Below the pieces are notes generated by a model that was given only the letters and a program-made list of their open reading frames with translations, was not told where the DNA came from and did no database searches. From Xanthostigma xanthostigma (lineage: Eukaryota; Arthropoda; Insecta; Raphidioptera; Raphidiidae), in assembly GCA_963575645.1 (NCBI GenBank), contig OY754467.1, positions 22,341,001-22,405,000 on the forward strand: DNA of 64,000 nt, given 5' to 3'. Shown piece by piece: positions 35,798 to 48,061 of the stretch (position 1 is the stretch's first letter; each line of letters starts with the position of its first letter). Made by a program: the position numbers and the translations under genes.

Positions 35798-38641
35798 TCT
35801 AAATATAATTACGTCTAATATTCAATGCCTAAACACAGGTAAAAATGAATTGGAAATATATCTATCAGATAACAATAAGCCGCATTTCATTTCGATTACT
35901 GAGCACTGGGCTAAAGATCCTTCACAATTATCGATACAAGGATATACATTACTTACGCACTATTGCAGAACAACATTTATGCATGGGGGTGTTGCACTGT
36001 ACATGTCATCTCATCTAGACTATAGTGTACAGACACTGACAATAAACAGTGTTGACAAATTATTTGAATGTTGTGCAGCACAAATTACAATAAACAGTGC
36101 AAAAATTATAATTATGGTAGTATATCGAACTCCGGATAGTAATTTTGAACAATTTTTAAATTTATTTGAATATTGTCTTGATCAATTATTCCTTAAGTAC
36201 ATTAACATTAATATTATTGTCTGTGGGGATTTCAATGTCAATTTATTAAAATTTGATACGAAGTCAGATAACTTTCAGCAGCTCTTAAACACATTCAATA
36301 TAGTACCGGTAAATAAAGATAAGCCAACCTGGATAAATGGGAACAAGTCAAGCCTACTTGATAATGTCATAACAAATTTAAAATGTGAAAGTTATGCAAC
36401 TGTCTGTTTAACTACGTCGGATCATTTAATGATTAGGTGTAACTTATTATTACCTATAAAAGGTGAAAAAGTAACAAATAGTAAAAAATGGATAAGATCA
36501 TTTAATGACGACAATATTAAACTTTTTATAAATTCGATAAGTAAAGAAGAATGGATTGATTTATACTCTATGAATGAAGTAAATGAAATGTATAATTATT
36601 TTTTACAAATTTTCAAACATCATTTCGACCTCGCCTTCCCTACAAAATATGTCAGTACAAAAACAAAGTATAAAACTTGGGTAACTGAGGAAGTAAAATA
36701 TCTATCGAAACAAAAAAGGTGCATATATGAATTAATCAAGACAACTAATAATGGTACTAATGAGATAATCGCACAACTAAAATACAACTATGATCAGATA
36801 AACAAAACTGTAAAGCATAAAGTTAAACAAACTAAAATAAAATATTATGAAGACTTAATAAAAAATTCTAATAACAGTAGCAAAATGCTATGGAACATAG
36901 TTAGAGAGAATAAAAATGAAACAAAGAAAAGTGGTACAAAAATTGAAAGTATTATATACAACAATCAATGTGTGACAGAACCTAATAAAATTGCAGAGAG
37001 TTTTAATACGTATTTTGTCAACATATCCAACAAACTGGGCGTTAATAGTATAAATATAAATAATTTCGCAGGTACTAATTGTGCTAACAGTATTTTCTTA
37101 AACCCATGCTCTGAAGCTGAAGTATATAATACCTGTTTAACATTAAATAATACCAGTGCGACTGGAACAGATATGATTCCGTCCAATATAATCAAACATT
37201 GTGCCCTTTACGTAAGCACTCCTCTAACATACATCTTCAATAAGTGTTTTCAAACAGGAATATTTCCTAGCCTAATGAAAACTGCAATTGTACAACCGAT
37301 ATTTAAAAAAGGAAGCGCCAAGGATATTAATAACTACCGTCCTATCTCATTACTATGCAATTTTAGTAAAGTGTTAGAAAGATTGATATACAATAGATTG
37401 CTAAATTTCTTCACAGACAATAATATATTAGCTGCACAACAATACGGTTTTCAAAAAAATAAGTCAACGGAGATGTCACTATTTAACTTAGTAAATACTG
37501 TCTTAGAACAATGGAACAAGAGTGAACTATCAATGGCTGTGTGCCTCGACCTTACCAAAGCATTCGATTGTGTTGATACGGAATTATTATGCTGCAAGAT
37601 GGAAACGTACGGAATCAGAGGTGTGCCTCTACAACTTATAAAATCGTATCTTACTGAAAGGAAACAAATAGTTAAAATTATGAGTAATAATACTGAATGC
37701 TTTTCTAAGGAAATGACAACTATCAGAGGAGTTCCACAGGGATCTATACTTGGCCCATTCTTGTTTCTTGCTTTCATTAATGATCTTCCGGAATATTGCA
37801 ATAATAATGAAAAGATATTTCTGTACGCCGATGATAGGCCTTATTATATAAAGCTAACAGCCTCACTAATATTGAAGCTGTAATCAACTCTTCATTGCGT
37901 ATTTTACAAAATTGGTTTGATGATAATGGTCTTAAAATTAATATGGACAAAACCCAGACTATTAAATTCGGTAGTTATAACACCAATCCGACTAAATTAC
38001 TATTAGAGCACATGAATGATCTACAGATATTGGATAATATAAATTTCCTTGGAATAACAATAGATAAAAATCTGACATGGAAACAGCACATACTAAAATT
38101 AATAAAAAAACTAAATACTTCAGTTTATCTACTTCGCACATTAAGAAACTTAATATCGGTGCCGCATCTTATCAATATATACTATGCTATTATCCAGTCT
38201 AGTCTGAACTATGGTATAATAATTTGGGGAAACTCTACACTGGTAAATGAACTGTTCATCGCACAAAAGAAATGCTTACGAGCGATAGCTAAAATAACAA
38301 GCAGAACCTCTTGCAAACCAATTTTTAGAAAATATGGAATAATGACCTTGTTTGATTTATATATCTACAGTTGTGCAGTATTCTACAAAAAAAATACGGA
38401 ACTATTTGAAACTAGTACTAGAAAACATGAATATAACACAAAAAGTAAATCAACTCAATCGGTTAATTTACTGCAAACAAAATTAAATGTTGTCTATACT
38501 GGACCCTACAACTCAATAATAAGAATATTTAATAAACTGCCGTATTATTTAAAAAACCTGCCACTAAAGAAATTTAAAGTTAAATTAAAAAGTTATCTTT
38601 TAAACGAATGCCATTACACTCTACAAGACTATTTTAACTAG
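35757..38641 (+). pseudogene. LINE ORF2: endonuclease and reverse transcriptase, one frameshift
   Basis: 35757-37883 encodes an exonuclease/endonuclease/phosphatase-type domain (TSNIQCL, ISITEHWA with the catalytic Glu, VVYRTPD, CGDFNVNLLKF, TSDHLMI). The reverse transcriptase follows: PIFKKGSAKDINNYRPISLL, QYGFQKNKST, CLDLTKAFDCVD, IRGVPQGSILGPFLFL and FLYADD. Just after YADD, near 37834, one base appears to be missing and the frame runs to a stop at 37883. The next frame (from about 37850, clearly by 37895) continues SLRILQNWFDDNGLKINMDK, FLGITIDKNLTWKQH and the thumb region to LPLKKFKVKLKSYLL, stopping at 38641. All catalytic residues seen are intact; the shift alone disables this copy. 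Confidence 0.93.
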
Positions 38642-38749
38642 TAATTTTATATTGTTTTTAATGATTGATATTGTTTTTAATGACGCATTTTATACAGCAT
38701 TGTACCTACTGTTTCCTAAATAAAGATTTTATGTATGTATGTATGTATA

Positions 38750-39134
38750 GAATATAATGCGCAACCGGAACGACCTTTCTCTGCGTCACTTTAGGCAGTT
38801 TAAAAAAATCTTTTAAAATACGATATTTCAATATATTACTAATATATTAATATTAATAATAATACGTATTTTGTTGTCATAAAAAAATGTTACAGACATT
38901 TATAAATGATTTCTTATTAAAATATTGTCCGCTATAAGTCATTATTTAATTTTTTAATAATTAAGAAATTACTTATTAAACATTTGCCTGCAGTATATTT
39001 AGTATAAAGGAGACAGCTATAGATCAAACATGGCTAACAGCTAGTTTGACAATTTTTAGTAATATTTAAACTGAATTCTATTGTTGTGGAAACGTTATCC
39101 ATTCTTCTGGCAACGTCTAACGAAATGATATATC
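38750..39134. other. Spacer, nothing recognised
   Basis: AT-rich sequence between the LINE tail and the next inverted-repeat element. Confidence 0.5.
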
Positions 39135-39474
39135 TGTTACGGTCAATGTCCGAAAGCCGGGCAATGTCGACAATGCCCGGGTAATGTCGACATTGACCGG
39201 TCAATGTCGACAGTGCCCAAGTCACATCGGGCAATGTCCGAAATCGGACAAGGTTCAAAAAATAGATTTTTTATAAACATGAAACGCTAACATTTGATTG
39301 TATCTTTTTCATGATAAGTTATCATTAACGCTTTATGGAATTTTTATCACTGATATCAACTATTGAAGAATATATTTCAGCTTTCTATTACAATTATTGA
39401 TGATTGAAAACACGTATATTTTATTTATTCTCTATATGATATGAACAATAAACAATATAATATCTTTTTTTTTA

Positions 39475-41225
39475 TTTAGGAAAACAAAAAACAAAGATGT
39501 GCTTCGACTTCTGAGGTCATTAGCACTTCTGCCGTAAGGCATATTATGCAATAAGCATATTGTACAATAATTAGGTTAACATATAGGTAATACAATAAAT
39601 ATAATATGTATGTTATGGTAGATATCAGTTGTAGGTATGTATCAATTTTCAGGTAAGTATTAATTTTTTTTGTAGATATTGTTATTTAAATATATTTAAT
39701 TAAGTCCGTCATTTTTATAAATTCCACTATTTTTTTTTAGATTTGCTGACTCGTTGTTGAGGGCTTCTTCAATTCTGCTGGAGATGTCGAGTTGGTGTCG
39801 GATGTTTCGATATTTATTACAGGTAAGAATTATATGTTTTACAGTCGTAGGGGTTTGGCATAAGTTACATATTGGTGGTGGTTCTTTTGTAATTAGGTGT
39901 CTGTGAGTTAAGTTGGTGTGGCCGGTTCTAAGTCTTGTTATTGCGATTAGTTCTCGTCTGGATAATTTTTGTTCTGTTTCCCATTTTCTGACTGTTGCTT
40001 TAATTTCTCTTAATTTGTTTTCAGTTGTTTTCCAGTAATTGTTCCAGTGATCTGTTATTTTGACTGTTACATAGTTTTTTAAATCTGAACATATAGTTTC
40101 TTTTTCTGTTGGGAGTTCGTTGGAGGTGGCAGCTTCTTTAGCTGCTTGGTCAGCTAATTCGTTGCCCTCGATGCCTAGATGAGATGGAATCCAAACGAAG
40201 GCTATTTTTCTGTTATTTTTTTTCATTTCGGTTGTGCTTTCTTGAATGTTTGCTATATACGGATGGTCTGTGTACATTTTGGTTATGGTTTGTAATGCGC
40301 TCATTGAATCGCTGAAAATTAAGATGTTTGTGGTTTCTGCGTTTGTTTTTTCTTCGTATAAGCATTTCATAATAGCGTATAGCTCTGCTGTAAAAATGCT
40401 AGTTATGGGAGGTAGTTTATACATATTTTTAAGTTTATTTTCTATGCTAACGTGTGGTTTGATCGTTAATTTTGGAACCGTCTGTATAAATGATTTTGTA
40501 ATTAGAATATTGTGATAAAATAGCTGTTTGATGTTTTTTAAATATAATCGGGTTTGTATCTGCTTTTTTGTCTTTACTGAGTTCTAAGTTTACTTCGGGT
40601 AGATTCTTTATCCAAGGAGCGATTCTGCTGAATTCATTAGGGACGGTTTCATATGCCGGTATGTTAAGGTCTTCGATTTGCTTTTTCGCTCGAATTGCGA
40701 ATGGTTTTGAATATTTTGCTTTATTGTATTTATTTTGATAGTGCGGTGTAATTGTCGTCGATCTATTTATGTTGTTTATGTTGCTTGTGATTCCTATGTA
40801 TCGATGTATTATGGTTTGTTGTCTTCTCAAAGTAGGGGGGGGTTCTCCGGTTATGCTGTATAGACTATCAAGTGGTGTTGTACAGAACACTCCGTATACA
40901 AGTCTTAAACCGTTGTTATATGTGGTATCAATTATTTTTAGGAGGTTGTCATTTGCTGATGAGTAGATTTCGCATCCGTAGTCTATTTTCGATCTTATGA
41001 GTGCTTTAAAGATGGTTAATAAAGTATTTTGATCAGCTCCCCAATCTTGATGTGATAATACTTTGAGCATGTTAAGGTCTTTTTTGATTCGGGTTTTTAG
41101 GTTTTTCAGGTGTGACGTCCATTTTAGTTTCTTGTCAAGAATCATTCCTAGATATTTTATTTCGTCGACATATACTAGTTCGTTTCCTTCTAGTGTTAGT
41201 TTTGGTTTTATATTATTTTTGTTTG
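39475..41225 (-). mobile_element. 5'-truncated I/R1-type LINE, minus strand
   Basis: On the minus strand the 3' end reads TTTTCCTAAATAAAAAAAAAG, a poly-A tail with AATAAA. The coding part is the thumb of the reverse transcriptase plus RNase H. It is inserted inside the 39135-41787 element and lacks ORF1, the endonuclease and the polymerase core. Confidence 0.85.
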
Positions 41226-41229
41226 ACAA
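39696..41229 (-). pseudogene. LINE ORF2 C-terminal half with RNase H
   Basis: 41229-40447 reads LTLEGNELVYVDEIKYLGMI, then LDKKLKWTSHL, ALIRSKIDYGCEIYSSA and GLRLVYGVFCTTPLDSLY (reverse-transcriptase thumb), ending with IIYTDGSKI, the start of RNase H, before a stop. After a shift, 40424-39696 gives SIFTAELYAI (Glu), ILIFSDSMSALQTI (Asp) and FVWIPSHLGIEGNELADQAA (His and Asp). A C-terminal CNLC-X8-H-X4-C zinc motif is followed by a stop at 39696. All four RNase H acidic positions are visible, but split by the frameshift near 40430. The I or Nimb group fits best; this is inference. Confidence 0.9.
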
Positions 41230-41787
41230 TATATCTCATTGCATAAAATTTCAGAACTTACATTTATTCCAGCAATAAAAATAAAAATCAAAACTACGGA
41301 TAATTTATTTTCACACATTTTACTTATTTTAAAAATGAAAATATGTTTATTGCTCTCATAAGCCGATCTACTCATAATCTTCTTATTACTCAAATACAAA
41401 AACCTTCCATTTATTACAAAATTCGGCTTTATAAGCCGTTGGTAAGTTCCAGCGCAGTCATTATTTTTAGAATTCTTGTAATAGTCGGTCGATTTTCAGT
41501 GAGTTTCAATTGTGTTTCATTCAAGTGCTTACAAAATATTTTGTTTAAATTTGAGTTATTCAAGACACTATTTGAAAGCTGAAAAATATATTCTTCAATA
41601 GTTGATATCAGTGATAAAAATTCCATAAAGCGTTAATGATAACTTATCATGATAAAAATACAATCAAATGTTAGTGTTTCATGTTTATAAAAAAAATATT
41701 TTTTGAACCTTGCCCGATTTCAGACATTGCCCGATGTGGCTTGGGCATTGTCGACATTGACCGGTCAATGTCCACATTGCCCGTAAC

Positions 41788-44530
41788 ATACCGACTTGGA
41801 AATCATATTTATACCTATGTAAATTCTCATCTTGAAGAAAAAAATCATGTTTAAAATGTTGATAATTTTCTAAGGGGAGTTCCACACAGTAAAAGGTACC
41901 GCGTACACTTGCTAAGCATGGATTTGCACAGTAGAACAGCATAAACCAGCACAAACCAGCTCAGACCTTCACAAACTAGCAAATTTTAATGCAGGTTTCG
42001 TATTGTGCAGTAAAAATTTTGCAGTTTTCAAGTAGCTTTATCAAAGCAAATAAATATTATTAATTAATAATTAATTAACACTAGCGAATGAAAGAAAAAG
42101 GTGGATGCAAAACAATGTTAAAATTAAAAAAAAAAATGTAATCCCTTAGAATTTTTAATAGGCTTTGTTAGGTCTATTTGATTTTTTATAAAATTTACAA
42201 TTCAGTGTATTTTAATTATGAACGGATATAAATAGATCAAAAAAATAAAAAAATAAATGGGTGCCTATATAATTGTTACTAACTTATAGGATCTGCTTTA
42301 AGATTTCATCATAAAATCGGAAATTAAAAATAGAATAAAGGAAAAGTATCCATTTAATTACAAATATAAAATACAAATACTAAGAGCTATGTAACCGACT
42401 TGGTAATTGATCTGCTATAAATAAAATTACGAAATTAATAAAATAACTAAAATAAAAAAAATTAAAGAAAGAGAAAAAGAAAGAATTGAACATCTGTAGT
42501 AAATTAAAATATAAAACGATTTCGTACACAAGAGCGTAATCGAAAAATCACAGATGTAAAAGGAAATATATCTTCCAATAAAACGAAACTGCGTCTATTG
42601 ACCGAAAGAATAAAGTGACCTACTAGCCCACAAAGCCGTTCCAACTGGGCATAAAGAACAGGAATGTATAAACTTCTAAATTCGCTAGATGTTAAATTTT
42701 CTCCACAAACGACGGATCGAGTAGAATTTATTAGAAACATAATATATTAAATTCTAAACAAATAACCTTGTAAAAACTATGAGAACTCCTTGGAAGGTTT
42801 CGTTATGTCGAGTTTCTCCTTAGTCAAAAATCACCTACTAATGAGCAGTACCTGATTGTCAATAACCTTACTTTTCCATAATTTCTCGATAAGTGATTTT
42901 GCCTTGAAGTCACAGATTTGCTGATGTGCAAACAGCCTAGCTCTCATCTACGACACGGCATGCGGGATTTTGACAGTCATGAAGCACAAGGTGTGTGCGG
43001 GGGGAGAGGGGGAGGCTTATAATACACAGTCACGATACATCTATTGCCTTATGTATACGTCCTGAGAAAAATCCAATTTTCCTTCTTATAAAGTTTGATC
43101 CCTACTTTGAAGTTAGGCGGAGCAATTCGAAAACCAACGGCGTAAATAAAAATATAATAATCAGAATAAAATATGTCATGGCACAATATTAGGCTATTAC
43201 ACCGTTTTTTGAATATTTTATAACCGAATAGAGCCATAAAAACGATTTTTAATTTATCATTACAAATTTTCGCGCGAAAACGACTCGTGACGTCACTATG
43301 ATCGTAAATAATAACGATATTGCACAGTAAAACACTTTATGTACAATTAAAAATATTTAAGATTGCTATGATTATTACGTTACCAGTGTAAGTAAGTATA
43401 CAAGTTAGTAAAACTTTATTTATCCTTGGTAGATTAGTAGGTACCTTTCGCTATAACGAAACCGTCTTCCATGATGCGAAAACAATAAAATACGAGACAA
43501 AAGTCTATAAACGTGATAACTTGAAAGAGCTTCAAAATAACACACAGCATAACATAAACGTAGCTAATATACAAAACGAAGTGACGTCACGCCAGAATCA
43601 TGGCGAACATCGTTTTAGACTTTTGAAGAACAGATTAAAATATACAATTCGTAACATAATTATGAATAGAAATCAAAATTTTTCGTTTGCTTTTTGCAAA
43701 ATCTCTCAAGAATATATATTATTAGATTTTTTTCTTACATGGTGCAAAATAACTTATTGTACTTCTAACATTTTCATTTTTCAAGCCAAAAATTTAAAAA
43801 AAAAGTTCTTAGCAAAGAATTTTTAAACGACTAGATATTTGAATAAACTACATTATTAATGAGTTAGTTTAATACCATCGTTACAGAGATAGTTTATAAA
43901 TGGTATGACATTGTCTAAAGTATTTGGCAGTGAGCGAAGTGAAGATCTCATGTATACGCTAATTCTTCCAAATCACACACATACCTACTTTGATAAAACA
44001 TGTTTCAATTGATCCCTTCACATCTAAGCTCACACCAATACCTTTCGTGGATTCTAACTGTGAAAGGGTTCAAATAGCACATTCTAGCAAAAGCATCACA
44101 CAAGTTAAAGTGAAACAGAAATTTCACAGCGATGTTAATTTTAACATTTTAACATACAGAATAGCGTCACTAGGTTAAAACGTCTAACTCTAAATGGTTT
44201 TTTGGTTCAACAAATTGAATTTTTAAACTAACGTAACACGCATTTCTTTTTATATCGATCATATTAAATGATCGTATAAACATATTTTCAAAATGAAGTT
44301 TTAGGCTAGATTGTAACTCATCCCTAAAGTGGGTTTAACAAAGAAGGCGCCTATTGCCGCAACCATCTCACGTTTACTAGGTGTATTTTTCCCGTTTTTA
44401 CGAGTTGTTCCAACAACTGTGGCATTTACAAGCGCATATAGTTATAAATTCAAAGAATTACAATTCTGTAAAAAAATATCACCGTCAACCATCTGCCATT
44501 TTATAGCTAACGAAATCTCCATTGAATTAA
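41788..44530. other. Long stretch without a recognised gene
   Basis: AT-rich DNA with short chance frames. At 43560-43620 is GTGACGTCACGCCAGAATCA followed by GGCGAACATCG, and 43287-43300 also has CGTGACGTCAC. These resemble the GACGTCAC start of the 120-bp repeat but the rest does not align. Near 41920-41990 are degenerate CACAAACCAGC-type repeats. Confidence 0.45.
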
Positions 44531-45105
44531 AGTGATGGGCGTTAAATCAACGAACTAGTTAAATCAACCGTTGACGTGCAATCAACGCTTCAACGGTTTT
44601 TCATTATCTGATCAACTAGTTAAATTCGTAAACGGCTAAAAGTAAGTCTCGGTTTTTTGTATCAACGTATAAAGCAACGTCAATGCTTTAACGTAGCCGT
44701 ATTATACAAAACTTCGTTTATCCTCGCGATTTCGTTAATAACTTCGACGGTTTTACTAAAGTGAACTCTAAATACAACACCATTGCGTTGTTATTGCCAT
44801 AAGCGCGTTACGGTATAAGCCTATTCAGTCAGAGTAAAATATAAACAAGGATGCCGATAGGATAATTTCGCAATCGAGAAAGAGAAAACTGCGTGGGACT
44901 GGCTGGCGGCCGAGTGGTATTAACCTGTTTATTTAACTAATCGCAACGTCGTTTACTCTAGTTAAATAAACGAGGTAATCAAACTAGAACTAAGAAGTTG
45001 ATGCGTCAACTAGTTGAAGAATTTAACTAGTTAATCAACTAGTTGATGAACGAACGTCAACGGTCTCGTTTCGTTAACGAAAAAAGCTTCAACGACCCAC
45101 CACTG
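44531..45105. mobile_element. hAT-like non-autonomous element
   Basis: The left end reads AGTGATGGGCGTT and the right end, read inward, CAGTGGTGGGTCGTTGAA, typical hAT termini. Flanks ATTGAATT and ATTGAAAT match at 7 of 8 if one base of slippage at the left tip is allowed. The interior is packed with CAACTAGTTAA and CGTTAAC-like motifs on both strands. Confidence 0.7.
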
Positions 45106-45378
45106 ATTGAAATGTTCAATTTACTTGAAAGTTTCTGATAATATACAATTATCAAGCGGTAAAAAATTCCTCTGAATTTTTAAAGTATTCAGTTCCAATT
45201 TTCTATTGAAGTGAAGCTTCTTTTTGCACGGTAAAGCCAGTTTGATTCATATGATTGATGCTGGGCTGCAGAAAGGATTCTCAAAAAATTTAACTTGACG
45301 ATAACCTTAGATTTTGACACTATAATTACAGTTTCCACACATCAAGAGCTGTCTAATGTATTCAATATTCATCTAGAA

Positions 45379-45666
45379 CAGGGGTGGTGAACCTATGGCA
45401 CGCGTGCCACAGGTGGCACGCAATAGATTATTGTTGGCATGGCATTGAGGCGCAAAATCGAAAAATATGATAGATGTCTAAAAGAATTACAAATACAAAG
45501 AAGTTTTATGGCGCTGAATGTATTATGAAAATTATTCTTTTCATCATTGTTTGATTCATTTTTTTTGACAAATAAATTTCTTTGGGTGCATGTCGGCACG
45601 TTTGGCAATAATAAACATTTTTGAAAAAAAAATGGCACGTAGATGTAGAAAGGTTCGCCATCTCTG
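45379..45666. mobile_element. 288-bp hAT MITE with 8-bp target duplication
   Basis: Ends CAGGGGTGGTGAACCT and AGGTTCGCCATCTCTG are inverted. The flanks ATCTAGAA and ATCTTGAA match at 7 of 8. Subterminal GGCACGCGTGCCA is a palindrome. No transposase. Confidence 0.9.
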
Positions 45667-45799
45667 ATCTTGAACATTAGATTGTACTTACATAAAAACA
45701 AATGGTTGTTCTAGATAGAAAAAGATCGCTTTTCAAGCTAAATTTTGATCAAAATGCGTAGAAAAACGTTGTTTTCAAAGGGATATCATACAAAAAAAA

Positions 45800-46457
45800 T
45801 TGGTTGTCTGTAAAGTCGGTTTACGGACGATAGTTTTACGTGATACCGTATTCCGTAATACATAACCTAAACCTCCCAAAATTTGGTTTCAATCCGCTTA
45901 TCCTTGGTGTCGGAATGATAAGAAATGTCAAAAGTGACGTTTGCAACTTACAAAGTATTATGTTCTAATAATAATTAGTTATTCCAATAGTTAACTTAGA
46001 AGGCTTTGCATTTCACAAATACTAATGTCAAAAAATAAACATTAGAAATGCAGCCGTTTTCATGTTAAGACAAGACATACGTTATTTTCTAATTTCCATG
46101 TACGGCAAACAAAGACGACCGACCGCGTCGCGCGCGCGCCATGCAATAGACAACAATGCATTTATACAGCTATTTTTCTATATAAATTTGTATAAAATAT
46201 TTTTCTATATAAATTTGTATAAAAAAACTGTTTAGGCAAATTCTGTTATACGAAATCTATGTAAAATGTTCTCCTCTTTCGTTTAAGACTGGTTTCAAAC
46301 CGATCTGATTTAAATTGAGCGAGAAATTAGCAAAAAACGTTACGCGTTAGGAACGTTACGCGTTACGAACGTTACACTTTTTCGAACATGCAGCCGGTGT
46401 TTTATCAATATATAAGATTGGTGATTCATCAATTTATAAGACGTTATCACGTCAAAA
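45800..46457 (+). mobile_element. ACGTGATAACGT repeat family, 658-bp copy
   Basis: It begins TTGGTTGTCTGTAAAGTCGG, then TTTTACGTGATACCG, and ends TTATAAGACGTTATCACGTC plus an A-run. The interior has CCTCCCAAAATTTGGTTTCA, a CG-rich patch (GACCGCGTCGCGCGCGC) and CGTTACGCGTTAGGAACG repeats near the right end. The longer copy at 57970 shares all of these. No protein is encoded. Confidence 0.8.
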
Positions 46458-46675
46458 ACAATGCTAAATACATGTGTACACAAAAAAAAGATCGATCAAT
46501 TATTATTTTTCGAGCAGGATCAATTTAAAATTCTACAATGTTTTTTATATGGAGAAATATGTAACTATGTTAACAATCTAAGTTCATTGTCAAATCAAAT
46601 TTTATGACAATTCTTTCTTCATTTGAGCATGAAAGTTTTACATCAGTTTTATTTTTATAATGTGTAGCTTAAAAC

Positions 46676-47905
46676 TAGTTTAGTCAATGAGTGCTCATAA
46701 GGGGCATCTAGATGGAAAAGTCGAAAGCAGAACTTTTGACTTAGGAACTTTGTTTGGACTAGTTAGGAGATAAACATACTAAAAGTCCTTGCCCCTCTGA
46801 GGTACGCCCAAAGGGGGGGAGCACAAAGAAGGTCCCGTTTTTTGGTTTTTTGCTTTCATCTCGAAAACGGTACGTCGTACGAAATTTTGTTGTAATACAT
46901 AATGAAAGCTGATAAAATTCTCTACAACTTTAGCTTTCACACTTTTTATCTATCTCCAATCTTTGCCTAGCTATGAGCTCCGAAAAATGGTCGAAAAATG
47001 ATCGATTTTCAAAAATGTGTTAAATTCTCTGTAGCACATTGTAACAATACGAATTTGTCAAAACCATTTCGTATCGCTCATCCAAACTATTAAAAACACC
47101 CACACACTATTAAAAAATAACATAAGCTTTAACCTATTGAAGGCCCTGGGCACATTAGGATTATGGGGCCCCTATGACCTTAACAGAGCACTATTTTGTT
47201 AGAATAGACAAAGAAAATAGATAAACAAGGTTCTAGATTCTAAGTCGAGGAATGTGACATAAAATGCATATATTTAAAAGGATCACGTTCCCAATTTTAA
47301 CATGAAGGACACAAAAAAAATAAGTATATGAAAAATAGTTCACTGATGATTTTTGTTTAAAACAGTTTAGGTACTTAGTATACCATTAAACTAGGGGGTC
47401 CCTATCGATCGCGGGGCCCTGGGCACGTGCCAGAGTGCCCAGTGGGAAAGAGGGCCCTGTGTGGAGGTACTCCCAGCTTATGTTATTTTTTAATAGTGTG
47501 TGGGTGTTTTTAATAGTGTGGATGAGCGATACGAAATGATTTTGACAAATTCGTATTGTTACAATGTGCTACAGAGAATTTAACACATTTTTGAAAATCG
47601 ACCATTTTTCGGAGCTCATAGCTAGGCAAAGATTGGAGATAGATAAAAAGTGTGAAAACTAAAGTTGTAGAGAATTTTATCAGCTTTCATTATGTATTCC
47701 AACAAAATTTCGTACGACGTACCGTTTTCGAGATGAAAGCAAAATACCAAAAAACGGGACCTTCTTTGTGCTCCCCCCCTTCGGGCGTACCTCGGAGGGG
47801 TAAGGACTTTTAGTATGTTTATCTCCTAACTAGTCCAAACAAAGTTCTTAAGTCAAATGTTCTGCTTTCGACTTTTCCATCTAGAATTATTCGTTGCTTA
47901 AGCTA
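46676..47905 (-). mobile_element. TAGYTTA long-inverted-repeat element, copy B
   Basis: Reverse-orientation relative of 21027-22186. It starts TAGTTTAGTCAATGAGTGCT and ends ATTATTCGTTGCTTAAGCTA, with AAC on both sides. Arms of about 410 bp share CTAGATGGAAAAGTCGAAAG with copy A. The centre keeps about 55 bp missing from copy A (around GATCGCGGGGCCCTGGGCAC). No coding region. Confidence 0.88.
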
Positions 47906-48061
47906 AACACACAATGCCTTTTTATTTACTGACCTATTTATTGGTCTATTGAAGCACTTCTCGAAAACTTCTGTATAAAATAAAATAAAAGGTATCAGTT
48001 GACCCACACAATAGTGTATTATGATAGTATGCTTGAGAGCAACAGTCATTAATGAAGTGTC

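Larger units (their letters stand above)
35462..38749 (+). mobile_element. Near-intact two-ORF LINE (CR1/Jockey group)
   Basis: The order is ORF1 (35462-35797), ORF2 (35757-38641, one frameshift), a 3' UTR of about 80 bp, AATAAA at 38719-38724, and an (ATGT)n tail ending near 38749. Two overlapping ORFs, an apurinic-type endonuclease and a simple-repeat tail are typical of CR1-like and related LINEs. ORF1 is short, so the 5' end is probably truncated. One frameshift in about 2.9 kb of ORF2 marks a young insertion. Confidence 0.9.
39135..41787. mobile_element. Terminal-inverted-repeat element with GGGCAATGTCGACA repeats, interrupted by a LINE
   Basis: Left arm 39135-39388 and right arm 41574-41787 are inverted. 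They share GTTACGG at the tip, several copies of a GGGCAATGTCGACATTGACC-like motif on both strands, then ATCGGGCAATGTC and a long AT-rich inner arm. Between them lie a LINE (about 39475-41225) and roughly 350 bp of original interior (41230-41573). A minus-strand frame starting inside the right arm (41626-41429, MEFLSLISTIEEYIFQLSNS) could be a leftover of the element's own gene. Target duplication unclear. Confidence 0.75.

Noticed and set aside
43521-43826. 101-codon frame starting MKELQNNTQHNINVA
   Set aside because: Asn/Lys/Phe-rich AT-driven composition, no known domain, and it overlaps a GACGTCAC repeat-like motif.
44329-44535. 68-codon frame next to the hAT-like element
   Set aside because: Short, no family resemblance, and it runs into the left tip of the 44531-45105 element.
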